Of a stretch of 64,000 nt of DNA, positions 45,677 through 53,957 are shown one piece after another. The notes under the pieces are model-generated. The model saw only the letters and a list, made by a program, of their open reading frames with translations, was not told where the DNA came from and searched no databases. The stretch covers positions 186,001 to 250,000 of the forward strand of contig NZ_WUFT01000008.1 of assembly GCF_010668805.1 (NCBI RefSeq), in the 5' to 3' direction. The position numbers were made by a program, and so were the translations under genes. Source of the stretch: Rhizobium phaseoli. Its GTDB lineage: Bacteria; Pseudomonadota; Alphaproteobacteria; Rhizobiales; Rhizobiaceae. Each line of letters opens with the position of its first letter. Positions within the stretch are counted from its first letter, which is position 1.

Positions 45677-46120
45677 ATGCAATTGCGAGAAATGGGTGAA
45701 CAAGATTGCCTCGCCTTTCTGGCAAGCCACACCCGTGGCCACCTAGCATGCCTAGGCGACAAATATCCCTATATCGTTCCCATCCACTATGCGTATGAAA
45801 AAGATCGGCTTTTTATATTTTCAATGCCGGGCCTGAAGGTTGATCTATTGCGGGCCAATTCACCAGCCTGTGTTCAGGTTGAAGAATTCGGCGAAAACCG
45901 AACGTGGAAGAGCGTGCTTGTTCAGGGCACTTCTGATGAGCTGACCGATACGCCGCCCCGGCATGACGAACGCATCCACGCCTGGTCTCTCCTGCAAAAG
46001 CAGCCATTTTGGTGGGAACCCGGATCGCTTGCCTTAAACTCGGAAAGCGAAGACAGTCCTGCTCCCTCGATATTCTTCGGCATTTCGATTGATATGGTAT
46101 CTGGGAGGCAAGTGGTTTAA
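45677..46120 (+). CDS. Pyridoxamine 5'-phosphate oxidase-like flavoprotein
   Basis: A 147-residue split-barrel protein of the PNPOx-like/NimA group: MQLREMGEQDCLAFLASHTRGHLACLGDKYPYIVPIHYAY and later VCVQVEE-type and GENRTWKSVLVQGTSDEL blocks, which line the FMN site. Such proteins bind FMN, F420 or haem. The substrate is not predictable. Cytoplasmic. Confidence 0.75.
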   Translation: MQLREMGEQDCLAFLASHTRGHLACLGDKYPYIVPIHYAYEKDRLFIFSMPGLKVDLLRANSPACVQVEEFGENRTWKSVLVQGTSDELTDTPPRHDERIHAWSLLQKQPFWWEPGSLALNSESEDSPAPSIFFGISIDMVSGRQVV

Positions 46121-46323
46121 ACTGCAGCCTTCAGACCTGCCACGCCCTCTCGATTCGCAGGGCGGCGTTGCTGCACCATATATGGAACTCCAGACAGACA
46201 CGGCTAAACGCTGTCCGACACCAGCCTTCCCATAGAGGCGCGGATTGCTTGATGCTTTTTACCAACGCGGGCTTGCTGAGCCAGCTCGCGTTTAATGGCA
46301 CGCGACCTCCGATAGGGAAAACC

Positions 46324-46560
46324 ATGAACCACGCACCTGAGAACGACGCGCTTTTCAACATCACCGGACACTTCGTACAGGAGCTGAAGGCCGTTCTTCA
46401 AAGCGAGAGCATCGTCGAAGGCTCCGACTACGAAAACAGCGCCTTCGACGAAAAACGACGGGCGGAAGGACTTCACCTGTTACGCTTCCACAAGACCGGC
46501 ACCGCAGCTCAGGCAACCCAGATCTGGGAAAAACATATGACAGCCCGGTCTCATCGCTAA
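46324..46560 (+). CDS. Small hypothetical protein
   Basis: A 78-residue acidic protein (MNHAPENDALFNITGHFVQELKAVLQ ... GLHLLRFHKTGTAAQATQIWEK). GGGA lies 7 nt upstream of the start. No family recognised. Confidence 0.55.
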   Translation: MNHAPENDALFNITGHFVQELKAVLQSESIVEGSDYENSAFDEKRRAEGLHLLRFHKTGTAAQATQIWEKHMTARSHR

Positions 46561-46563
46561 TCC

Positions 46564-46589
46564 GGAACGAAGGCCATCCGGCCGACGTT
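46564..46589 (+). promoter_or_regulatory. EcfG-type general-stress promoter
   Basis: GGAAC (46564-46568), 17-bp spacer, CGTT (46586-46589). This is the exact consensus of promoters recognised by the alphaproteobacterial general-stress sigma factor EcfG/RpoE4 (GGAAC-N16-17-CGTT). It lies 102 bp before the DUF3606 gene start. Confidence 0.75.
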
Positions 46590-46690
46590 GACGGGATGCC
46601 GGCTCTCTAAACCTCGTCTTGAGACGATGGCGTTGGCGCGTCCCGATATGACGCGCCGCTCAGCTCAACATTTCCATGAAAGGAAAAATC

Positions 46691-46858
46691 ATGACCAATG
46701 ACAAAACGAAAAAAGCCGCGGCGACAGACGGACCCTACGACGTCATCTACTTTGCGAAGAAACACCGCATTTCCAACGAGGATGCCAGGGCCATCATCGA
46801 AAAGTATGGCGCCGATCGCAAAGAAGCGGATAAGGCCGGCCGCCGCATCAGCGTCTGA
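46691..46858 (+). CDS. DUF3606 small stress protein
   Basis: A 55-residue protein with the DUF3606 pattern: YDVIYFAKKHRISNEDARAIIEKYGADRKEADKA. The start MTNDKTKK at 46691 follows AAAGGAAAA; an upstream ATG at 46676 is in frame but lies in the Shine-Dalgarno area. The preceding EcfG promoter suggests induction under general stress, as known for similar rhizobial genes. Confidence 0.78.
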   Translation: MTNDKTKKAAATDGPYDVIYFAKKHRISNEDARAIIEKYGADRKEADKAGRRISV

Positions 46859-47125
46859 ACCAGGATTGGGCTTGCCGGCGTGGACTCTAATGGCTCCCGC
46901 CCCCCCATCTGCTTGCGATGCCAGGATGCAACATCGGCGGACGAATTAACCCTACTGGCTTACCTTAATATCAGCATGCGCTTGAATACATCGAGCTGTG
47001 TGCCATCGTATCGTCAGGATAGATTTCTGGTTCCTGACCAGCTCGCCGGAACCGTGGCCCGCCTCTTAGCAGAGAGGCCGGCTTCCATCCATAGGGGCCG
47101 AGCTCGATGATATGGAGGGTAAGCC

Positions 47126-47326
47126 ATGAGCAACGTCTTGAAATTTCGTCCAAAATGCGCGCATGTCGACAGTCTGGCCGACTGCCGGGAAGCGCTCGAA
47201 CCTATCGTGATGAATATCCTCAGCGAGGCGATCGGCAGGGGATATCCGCCGGCCGAAGCCGCCATGGTGGTCGCCGATATCGCCGACGATTACATCCTCA
47301 TGCTGTCGCGCCAGCTGCGGCGCTGA
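47126..47326 (+). CDS. Small hypothetical protein
   Basis: A 66-residue protein: MSNVLKFRPKCAHVDSLADCREALEPIVMNI, then GYPPAEAAMVVADIADDYILML. GGAGGG lies 6 nt before the ATG. Mostly helical, no family recognised. Confidence 0.62.
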   Translation: MSNVLKFRPKCAHVDSLADCREALEPIVMNILSEAIGRGYPPAEAAMVVADIADDYILMLSRQLRR

Positions 47327-47904
47327 TCCGCTTGCAAGCCTCGCGCCTCGTCTGCGCGCGGCAAAGTCGGCGGATCGCTGCATCTTCGGTGGCGTGGATC
47401 TTCAAACGGCCGGGTCACGGGCGACACCTGGCTGTCGCCGCTTTAGAGGCAGAGCGCCTCCCGTCATACCGGATGTGAAAGTGGACCGCGCAGCATCTGC
47501 AGGGGTAGCAGCAGTGGTACAGGAGACGAGACCTGCTGCACGGTCCGTCGGCCACAACGTCGGGATTTGTCGGAAGTTCCCGGGTTCGCGGCACGACAGA
47601 TAAGCCCGCGCGCGGCAACATCTGCTGGAGGGACAAGCCACAATTGTTCCCCTCATGTTCTAATCGCTAGACTGGTGTTCTTCGAACCTGGGGGAAGACA
47701 CAGACTTCATCACAAAGCCAGAAAAAACCCCGCCGGAGCGGGGTTTTGAGTAAGTCGGGGTGGGTCGGCAGCGTTATCTGCGACATGGGAACCCCGCTAG
47801 CGGGATTTCTCGCCCTCGCCTCTGGGGCTCGTTGCTTCATTCCCTCACTCTTTGAATCATCGTCGTAATGCGGCGTGAAAGCGATCATTGAAGCGACGCC
47901 GTCG
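47327..47904. other. Gap at the edge of the prophage
   Basis: Apart from the terminator at 47721-47747 no feature is supported in these 578 bases. Frames here are short, have no ribosome sites and resemble no family. The prophage border is probably within or near this stretch, but no att duplication could be recognised without the other end. Confidence 0.4.
47721..47747 (-). terminator. Strong terminator of the leftward phage transcript
   Basis: AAAACCCCGC (47724-47733), loop CGGA, GCGGGGTTTT (47738-47747): a perfect 10-bp stem. Read leftward it is followed by six T (47722-47727 as A on the plus strand), the classic form. It would end transcription coming from the prophage genes on its right. 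Confidence 0.75.
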
Positions 47905-48090
47905 CTATCGCCACCGCGGCTGCCGTGGTGGAGCGTTGGCTTGAATTTCGTGCAGCGGCGCGCGGGATCCGAGAAGCTTCTTCAGCTTCTTCTCCTCCGC
48001 CGGGCCAATCCCGAACTTGCGGCAATGTTCTGCGACATCATGCTCCCGTGGGCCGGGAACGCGAACTTGGCGATGGTTCATGCTCTTCAT
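47905..48090 (-). CDS. Small hypothetical protein
   Basis: A 61-residue basic protein (MKSMNHRQVRVPGPREHDVAEHCRKFGIGPAEEKKLKKLLG). AGGAGGAAATAGCC directly precedes ATG 48090, a very good ribosome site. The segment HDVAEHCRKFGIG recalls the DUF3606 pattern, but the match is partial. Last gene before the leftward terminator. Confidence 0.62.
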   Translation of the reverse strand: MKSMNHRQVRVPGPREHDVAEHCRKFGIGPAEEKKLKKLLGSRAPLHEIQANAPPRQPRWR

Positions 48091-48217
48091 GGCTATTTCC
48101 TCCTGAGAGGAAAACCAGCACGGAGCAGATTTGTTCGTTAGCAAGGTCTAAAATTTGCGTTGCTGGCTCCGCTGTCGGCGACTGATGGCAGCAGCACAGA
48201 ATAAGGTGTGCGATTGC

Positions 48218-48646
48218 TCAACTGATCTTCAACCAATGCCGCAGTGCCGCCACCGCGCCATCGCTGGCATAGGCAATCATCCCCCCGATCGTCAGCCCGG
48301 CAAAGGCAATCAGGCCCGATATGCCGTAACCGATCGATTTCATCCGTTTCCACTCTTCCAGTGCCGGCGCCACCGCCTCCTGGTTCTTCTCGACGGTCTC
48401 CTTGAGGTTCTTGATCTCCTCGCGGATCCGGGCGTCGACACCGCCGCTGATCGCTACCGTTGTATCGAGATTGGCGATCTGCCTTGCCTGTTCGTCGAGC
48501 CGCGTGTGGATCACCGCACGGCTGTCGTGGGCATTGGCCTTCTCATCGCTGACCTCGTTGCGCAGCAGTGCGACGTTTTCCTCGATGCCGGTCAGCCTTC
48601 CCTCGACGCGCCCGAGAGCGCGGAGAATATCGTCGTTGGATGTCAT
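48218..48646 (-). CDS. Phage coiled-coil membrane protein (DUF1515-like)
   Basis: A 142-residue protein: residues about 1-95 form an alpha-helical coiled coil (ILRALGRVEGRLTGIEENVALLRNEV), followed by one membrane helix (SIGYGISGLIAFAGLTIGGMIAYA). It resembles the DUF1515-type proteins of Rhizobium prophages. Possible roles include a holin accessory or host-membrane protein. It lies downstream of the tail gene in the leftward transcript. Confidence 0.68.
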   Translation of the reverse strand: MTSNDDILRALGRVEGRLTGIEENVALLRNEVSDEKANAHDSRAVIHTRLDEQARQIANLDTTVAISGGVDARIREEIKNLKETVEKNQEAVAPALEEWKRMKSIGYGISGLIAFAGLTIGGMIAYASDGAVAALRHWLKIS

Positions 48647-48668
48647 CTCAGTAGCCGCTCGCTATGCC

Positions 48669-50509
48669 TTAGGGATAAAATTTCAGCTTCTCGGATTGCG
48701 GAATGCCGCCGGCGATACGGTCGATCACGGCGCCATAGGGATGAACGCCATCCGGCGTGACGCTCGGGCGGACGATGGAGCCGACCGGAAGCACCGTGGC
48801 GCGCGGGATCGAAATCGTGATCGTGTTGCCGGAGATGCTGCCGATCGAGGTCGTCGACAGGCGGGTAATGCCATACGGTCCGGCATAGGTGTTGATCTCC
48901 TGCTCCGGCCCGAAAATGCTGGCATCGGCAACCTCGATCGTCGTGTAGTTCGCGACACCGTCGGTTCCCGCCTGCGCCGTCACCGTGGTGCTCGGCAGTT
49001 CCAGCATGCCCGGCCAGACGCCATCCCGGACGCCGGAAACCCATGCCCCATAAGTGTCGATCGCATCATCGCAGCAGCCGCTCGTCTTGGCGAGAATGTC
49101 GCTACGAAGGCGCCATTTGCCGGAGGCATCCGTGCCGTCCGCCGGCCAGCTATTGTTGGCCGAAACGTCTTGATACTCCGCTCTCGATAAAGGTCGTTGG
49201 CGCTGATTGCGCCCGTTGCCGGCGACGTCGCCGATCCGGCGAAATTATAGGTGAAGGTCGTCGGCCCGGTGATCGTGATCACCACATTGCCGTTGTACTC
49301 CGTTTGCGCAGCGCCGGAGATCGAAACCGTCTGGCCGGTCGCCAGGCCATTGATGCCGGATGCGATCGTTGCGGTTACGACAGTGCCGACCGAGGTCAAG
49401 GTCACGGTGCGGGTGGAAACGGTGCGGCCGAGCGGCGGGAAGGCGACGATCCTGACGCCGGGATAGCGCGCCCGAAGCCTTGTGATCAGGCTCCTGTAGT
49501 TGGTGGTGAAGAAGACGGCGTAGGTGGCTGCCGTGTCGTTCTGGCCCATCTGGTTGGCGATGACGGTGAACGGCTTCTTGCCGTTGTTGAAGGCGGTGAT
49601 CTCATCGACAATGGCCCAGCGCCGGGTCGCGATCGCCGCACCGGTGCCGGTAAGCTCGCGCACGGAGCCCGATCCCGGCATGCCGATCATTAGAAAGGGA
49701 ATGCGGCCGATGCCGCCGTTTTTGTCGAGCCACCGACGAAACCAGCCGAGATTGCCGCGCGCGTCGGCAGCCGCGGAAAACTGCTGGCGCGCCTCACCCA
49801 AGCTGTCGACGACAGCAAGCGCGACCGGCCTTCCATCCCAATCGCCCTTGGCGACCATGAAGTCGGGGCCGTAATATTGCGGCTGCGTCTGCGTGGCGTA
49901 ATTGGTATCGAGTGCCGCCGTGCTGTCGGCAAGCGGGGTGTCCTTTAAGGCCAAGAGGGTGGCGAGATCGCCGGCGCCCCAGACGCGCTCGCCGCGATGC
50001 TTCTGGATACGGTAGACCGGCCAGATCTTGTCGCCGACGGCGGTGTGATAGAACAGCCAGATTTCGATTGCGCTTTCCGGGTCGACATCGGGAATGGTCA
50101 GCTCATCGGTCCAGGCGCCATTCGTCTGGTCGGCAACCGTTATGGTGTTGAGGCCGGCGAAGGTGCATTGGTAAAAGACACCGGCGACCCGGATGAACAT
50201 CGCATCGGCGACCACAGAATTGCCTGGCGTGCCGATCGTGCCGGTGACGACCGTCTCCTGCGGCGCGTTTCCGCCTTCCGTCGAGGCGAAGCCGGACAAG
50301 TGAAAGCGGAAGGTTCTGGTCTTATATTGCGGCGTGTTGACGACGATCTTGCTGCACACATAATTCGTGCCGGAAGCGGCGGTGACGATCGTGCCCGATG
50401 GCATGCGGTTGCGGGAGGCGAAGAACATGTAGCGATCTGGGTCCACGCTGCCCCCACCCCCGCCACTCAGCATCGGATTAACAAGAGCAAGCGAAATGGC
50501 ATTCATCAT
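48669..50509 (-). pseudogene. Frameshifted SGNH-hydrolase-like phage tail protein
   Basis: The frame from ATG 50509 encodes an N-terminal tail-type region and an SGNH-like hydrolase (ALAVVDSLGEARQQF near residue 230, IANQMGQND near 315), interrupted after VAFPPLGRT by a beta-rich insert full of Thr and Gly (about 360-425). Near 49183-49190 the reading frame breaks: the upstream frame ends in unrelated Arg-rich residues, while frame -1 continues with AEYQDVSANNSWPADG, DDAIDTYGAWVSG and on to the stop at 48669. A single missing base explains this. No slippery heptamer was seen, so mutation or sequencing error is likelier than programmed frameshifting. Whole length about 610 residues if repaired. 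Confidence 0.7.
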
Positions 50510-50814
50510 CGGCGTGTTCCAAATCTGCTGGTGAGGTCGGTATAGAAGCGAATGGTGCGCCCTTGGCGGGCATTGGCGCGGTCGAGGGCCTGGCGCTCGC
50601 GGGCGAGGATGGCGATGACGGGCTTACCTTCCACGACAGGCGCATGCGCTTCCTGCCGCAGCAGATCATCGGGCAAGGGCGGCAGCGCGATGCCGGCCGC
50701 CGCCTGCCCTTTCATCCCCGCCGCTCTGTTCAGCCGCTCAGTGGCGGAGCAGCCACTGACGATCAGCAGCAGTGACAGCGCAAGCGCGGTTCTTTTCCGA
50801 AAGCTGAAGCTCAT
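50506..50814 (-). CDS. Rz1-like outer-membrane spanin lipoprotein
   Basis: A 102-residue protein starting MSFSFRKRTALALSLLLIVSGC, a lipoprotein signal with lipobox IVSGC. The mature part is rich in Pro, Ala and charged residues. Its start lies inside the Rz-like gene (50738-51100) in another frame, the classic nested Rz/Rz1 layout. It would sit in the outer membrane and join the i-spanin to fuse membranes in the last step of lysis. Its stop overlaps the next start (ATGA). Confidence 0.78.
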   Translation of the reverse strand: MSFSFRKRTALALSLLLIVSGCSATERLNRAAGMKGQAAAGIALPPLPDDLLRQEAHAPVVEGKPVIAILARERQALDRANARQGRTIRFYTDLTSRFGTRR

Positions 50815-51100
50815 AGGATTGGATCTCGATTTCAAGTGTGTCTTTGGCCGCCTGCTCGGACGCTTCGGCAGCGGCCAGGCGCTTGCGGTGCTCTTCGATG
50901 GCTTGGGCAGCCGCGTCACGCTGGCGTTCCATCTCGGCGGCTCTCGCATCGGCTGCGCTCTTTTCGGCCAACAGGATATAGCCGGCACGCGCCTCGCGGG
51001 CCGCCGAGGGATAGCCGATCGCAACCGCATAGAGGTGATAGAGCACCAGGCCGGCGGCGATGCCGGCGGCCATCTTGAGCGTGTCGAGCAGGGAGAACAT
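50738..51100 (-). CDS. Rz-like inner-membrane spanin
   Basis: A 120-residue protein: one N-terminal membrane helix (MAAGIAAGLVLYHLYAVAIGY) and a long periplasmic coiled coil (ARAAEMERQRDAAAQAIEEHRKRLAAAEAS). This fits an i-spanin. It starts at the endolysin stop (51100) and overlaps the Rz1-like gene by 77 bp. Confidence 0.78.
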   Translation of the reverse strand: MFSLLDTLKMAAGIAAGLVLYHLYAVAIGYPSAAREARAGYILLAEKSAADARAAEMERQRDAAAQAIEEHRKRLAAAEASEQAAKDTLEIEIQSYELQLSEKNRACAVTAADRQWLLRH

Positions 51101-51564
51101 CAGATGCCCTCCAGGCAGAATTGGCGTTCCTTCTGCCGGCGCCGAGTCAGGCCAGGAAAGGTGATGCCGGCGGCGCGGTTCCACTTCAAAAGCTCCTCGC
51201 AGCCCTCGGCCGTCCTGCCCTGGTTGATGAGCCTGACGGCGCTCGAGCCGCAGGCCGCCTTGACGCCGACATTATAGGCGAATGAGGTCAGCGCCACGAA
51301 ACGAGCATCCGGCAGCGGCACGCGCACGCAGCTTTCGACGCCGCTCGCATAGGTCTTGAGCTCCAACGCCAAGAGCGCCTTGCACTGCTCCACCGTCTTG
51401 TGATCGCCAGGTTTGACGCCATTGGTGCTGCCATAGCAGATCGTCCATGGCTGCCCCTGTGTGGCCGGATCGGGATAGGCATTCTGGCGCAATCCCTCGA
51501 ACGAGCCGACAAGCGCCACAGCCATGGCGGCTGCGGCACTACCCTTCTGCAGGCGGTTTGCCAT
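51100..51564 (-). CDS. Phage endolysin (lysozyme, GH24)
   Basis: A 154-residue T4/P22-type lysozyme. The catalytic Glu is E23 in VGSFEGLRQNAYPD, the Asp D32, and the Thr of PWTICYG (T41) completes the site. FVALTSFAYNVG is the second family block. The N-terminus (SAAAAMAVALVG) is a weakly hydrophobic signal-anchor-release type segment, so export may not need the holin. Cleaves peptidoglycan during lysis. Confidence 0.87.
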   Translation of the reverse strand: MANRLQKGSAAAAMAVALVGSFEGLRQNAYPDPATQGQPWTICYGSTNGVKPGDHKTVEQCKALLALELKTYASGVESCVRVPLPDARFVALTSFAYNVGVKAACGSSAVRLINQGRTAEGCEELLKWNRAAGITFPGLTRRRQKERQFCLEGI

Positions 51565-51793
51565 TCAGATCTCCTGAGATTTTCTGCTGAACGAAGATGC
51601 GGGCGACGATCGCCGCCACGGCGAAAAGGCCGGTGATCGCCGACATGGCGAGCTGGATGTAGAGGTTGCGCGACACCCAGGTTGCCGCGACGAAATTGAG
51701 GACAGGCTCAAGCACGATGAAGAGCAGCGCCAGTGCCATCAGACGGACGGACCAGGCGTGCTTGATCACTGCGCGCCAGTTATGGACGAGCAT
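51539..51793 (-). CDS. Putative holin
   Basis: An 84-residue protein with two membrane helices (LMALALLFIVLEPVLNFVAA and LAMSAITGLFAVAAIVARIFV) and a charged tail. Its 3' end overlaps the endolysin start by 26 bp. Position and topology indicate a holin or pinholin. Start ATG 51791-51793. Confidence 0.75.
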   Translation of the reverse strand: MLVHNWRAVIKHAWSVRLMALALLFIVLEPVLNFVAATWVSRNLYIQLAMSAITGLFAVAAIVARIFVQQKISGDLNGKPPAEG

Positions 51794-52049
51794 GGGGTAT
51801 CTCCGAATTTTTAGGGGGGTGACGAAGCGCCCGGCTCCAGGTGGAGACGCGGCGTGCGTTAACGTTTCAACGGTGCGGAGGGTTGTCCTGCCCAACGCAA
51901 AACGACACTAAATTAGCTCAGCGGGGCAAGCTCATCACGGCTGAACTTCCTCTGCAGTCTAACTCTCCAGTTCGTCAAACACCTTATCTCGGTGTCTATG
52001 AAACGGACAGCCGGCCAACGGGCCACGGCAGGTCACCTTGGATCGCGCG

Positions 52050-52412
52050 CTAACGCGTGCCAGCAATAATTCCCATGAAGATCAATAGAACGGCAAAAAG
52101 CCGCATGGCTGTTACCGGCTCGCCAAAGAAGACCATGCCTCCAACAGTTACAGAAGCAAACATCACCCCGATAAAAATCGGATAGGCCAATGACAGTTCA
52201 TAGCGTTCCAGCACGGCGAACCACGCGAACGACGCGATAAATGTCATCGCATAGGCTGAAAGAACCAATGGATCACTCAGGTAGCGAATGATTCTTGTCA
52301 GAGCAGTGGCAGAGCCGACCTGATCGGCCAGCACTCCGATGCGCCACTTTGTTATAAACTGACTGTACAGCGTAAGAATGACGGTCGGCAGGATCGCCAG
52401 AAGCAGCTTCAT
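52050..52412 (-). CDS. EamA/ArnE-like small membrane flippase candidate
   Basis: A 120-residue protein with four membrane helices (LLLAILPTVILTLYSQFITKW ... MRLFAVLLIFMGIIAG). SLAYPIFIGVMFASVTVGGMVFFGE is the EamA/SMR hallmark region, as in ArnE subunits that flip undecaprenyl-phosphate-linked sugars. In gtr cassettes the small protein GtrA performs this step; this could be a functional replacement. It is last in the leftward cargo operon, next to the holin. Confidence 0.72.
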   Translation of the reverse strand: MKLLLAILPTVILTLYSQFITKWRIGVLADQVGSATALTRIIRYLSDPLVLSAYAMTFIASFAWFAVLERYELSLAYPIFIGVMFASVTVGGMVFFGEPVTAMRLFAVLLIFMGIIAGTR

Positions 52413-52476
52413 AGGGTTGCGCTACGGTTGTGATCATTACAGGGGACAGGCTGCCGAGAGCTCAAGACGTTGTCGA

Positions 52477-53928
52477 TCATGGAACAGCGTGTCCGTAGCG
52501 ATACATGTCAAGCATCTCAGGCGGTATACCCCAGTCTTTGGCGCCGATCTGATCGTGCAGACGTTCCACGGCGTCGCGCATGTTTGCCTCGATCTGTTCC
52601 GGCATACGGCTCGTCGCGGGCGAAAATCCGTGCTGGTATGCCGCGCTCATCTGGTGACGGACTGCTTTCGCGACAGCTTGATCCCGCGTCATGGTTCGCA
52701 AAGGCTTTCGACTGGGTGCAAAAAACGCATAACCCTCGTCTACAGCTTCGCCGTGCAGCATCTTCGCCATCACTTCGGAGATCAGAGGAGCGAGATGGAA
52801 CCCGTCTCGCTTTGTTCCTGTGGCGGCGAACAGATTGGCGATCGACGTCTGCCCGAGCAGCGGGTAGGTGTCCTGACTGTTAGGGCGCGCGCCGACGTTC
52901 ACACGGATCAGGTCGGCCCGGTAATAATTGCTGTTGATCTGCTTTATGGCCCCGTTGAGCAGGCCTTCGATGCTCGTCAGGCGGCCATGCGCGTGGAGCT
53001 GCGGCGCAATGAAATTGCTGGCCCCGACGAGCACATGGTCGTTCGGCTCGTTTGGCCCCTGAAAATAGGGCGCAGCATACAGGCCACAGGCCAAACCGCG
53101 GTTAGGGGTACGAATGACGTGGGAGAGTGCATCATCCGGGCTGCGGATTTCTATCGATGTGCCGATGCCATAGAAGATGCGTTGGATCAGGTCCGGCAAC
53201 CCGCTGCGATCCAAAACGTCCCACGCCGTTGCGCCGGTGGCCAGGACAAACTGGTCGCCTTCGACCTGTTGGCCTGACATCAGAGTGACATGAGTAATTG
53301 CCCCATCCGCATGGTTGAAACGGTCGACACCTTCGTCGATAAAGCGCACACGCGCCGCTCGGCGCAGCGCACCCTCCATCTTCTCCAGCATGAGACGCGG
53401 ATTGAACCAGCCCTCGTTGTGAATGAAGACAGCGCGGCTCGCGCGGTAACGCTGGTGCGGCTTGTAGTGGGGAATGTCTTTCGGCGAAATAACGTCGTGC
53501 TGCTCGTTGAAGTCGACCAGCGCAGAGAGGATGGCGTCGAAATTGAGATCGTCGAGATCGTCGGCGGCGTTGTTGTTGACGACGTAGGTGCCGGATTTGA
53601 AACATCCGCCACCCGCGCATCCCTGACAGGCGGAGCAACCACCGGGAAGTGCGTCGCCTGCTGCATCGATAAGCGCCTGCTCGAAGGCTGGCCAGAGGCG
53701 CGTCGCCCGATGACTCATCTCAAATCGAAAGAGATCGATATCGGTATCGAGGCCACCATGCTCGATTTCCGCGAAGGAATTGAGCATCGCCGCCGCGGCA
53801 AGCGTCGCGGATCCTGGGCGCTGCGGCGGGCCGACCACGACGATCTCATCCGAAGCGTTTGCGCGCCGCAGCAAGCCGAAAGCGATCGACAACCCCACAA
53901 CGCCGTTTCCCAGCACCACCCGTTTCAT
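52477..53928 (-). CDS. FAD-dependent oxidoreductase with cysteine cluster
   Basis: A 483-residue DAO-type flavoprotein: MKRVVLGNGVVGLSIAFGLL is the FAD-binding Rossmann motif, and the C-terminal GATGTKRDGFHLAPL-like block (ATGTKRDGFHLAP) closes the FAD site. Between them, residues 97-110 read GCSACQGCAGGGCF: C98, C101, C104 and C109, a spacing like an Fe-S ligand set and unusual in this family. Substrate unknown. Its place among sugar-modifying genes suggests oxidation or amine chemistry on a nucleotide sugar or amino acid. Start after TTGGAG. Confidence 0.75.
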   Translation of the reverse strand: MKRVVLGNGVVGLSIAFGLLRRANASDEIVVVGPPQRPGSATLAAAAMLNSFAEIEHGGLDTDIDLFRFEMSHRATRLWPAFEQALIDAAGDALPGGCSACQGCAGGGCFKSGTYVVNNNAADDLDDLNFDAILSALVDFNEQHDVISPKDIPHYKPHQRYRASRAVFIHNEGWFNPRLMLEKMEGALRRAARVRFIDEGVDRFNHADGAITHVTLMSGQQVEGDQFVLATGATAWDVLDRSGLPDLIQRIFYGIGTSIEIRSPDDALSHVIRTPNRGLACGLYAAPYFQGPNEPNDHVLVGASNFIAPQLHAHGRLTSIEGLLNGAIKQINSNYYRADLIRVNVGARPNSQDTYPLLGQTSIANLFAATGTKRDGFHLAPLISEVMAKMLHGEAVDEGYAFFAPSRKPLRTMTRDQAVAKAVRHQMSAAYQHGFSPATSRMPEQIEANMRDAVERLHDQIGAKDWGIPPEMLDMYRYGHAVP

Positions 53929-53957
53929 GTCAACTCCAAGCGACCGTAAGATACGAT

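Noticed and set aside
47327..48217. Phage attachment site or tRNA at the prophage border
   Set aside because: No tRNA cloverleaf was found and the right end of the prophage is outside the window, so no direct repeat can be tested.
48402..49190. Plus-strand frame of 262 residues in the prophage
   Set aside because: Antisense to the coiled-coil protein and the downstream half of the tail protein; no ribosome site or family match.
49170..49200. Programmed -1 frameshift in the tail protein
   Set aside because: No slippery heptamer or downstream pseudoknot could be recognised; treated as a mutation or sequence error.
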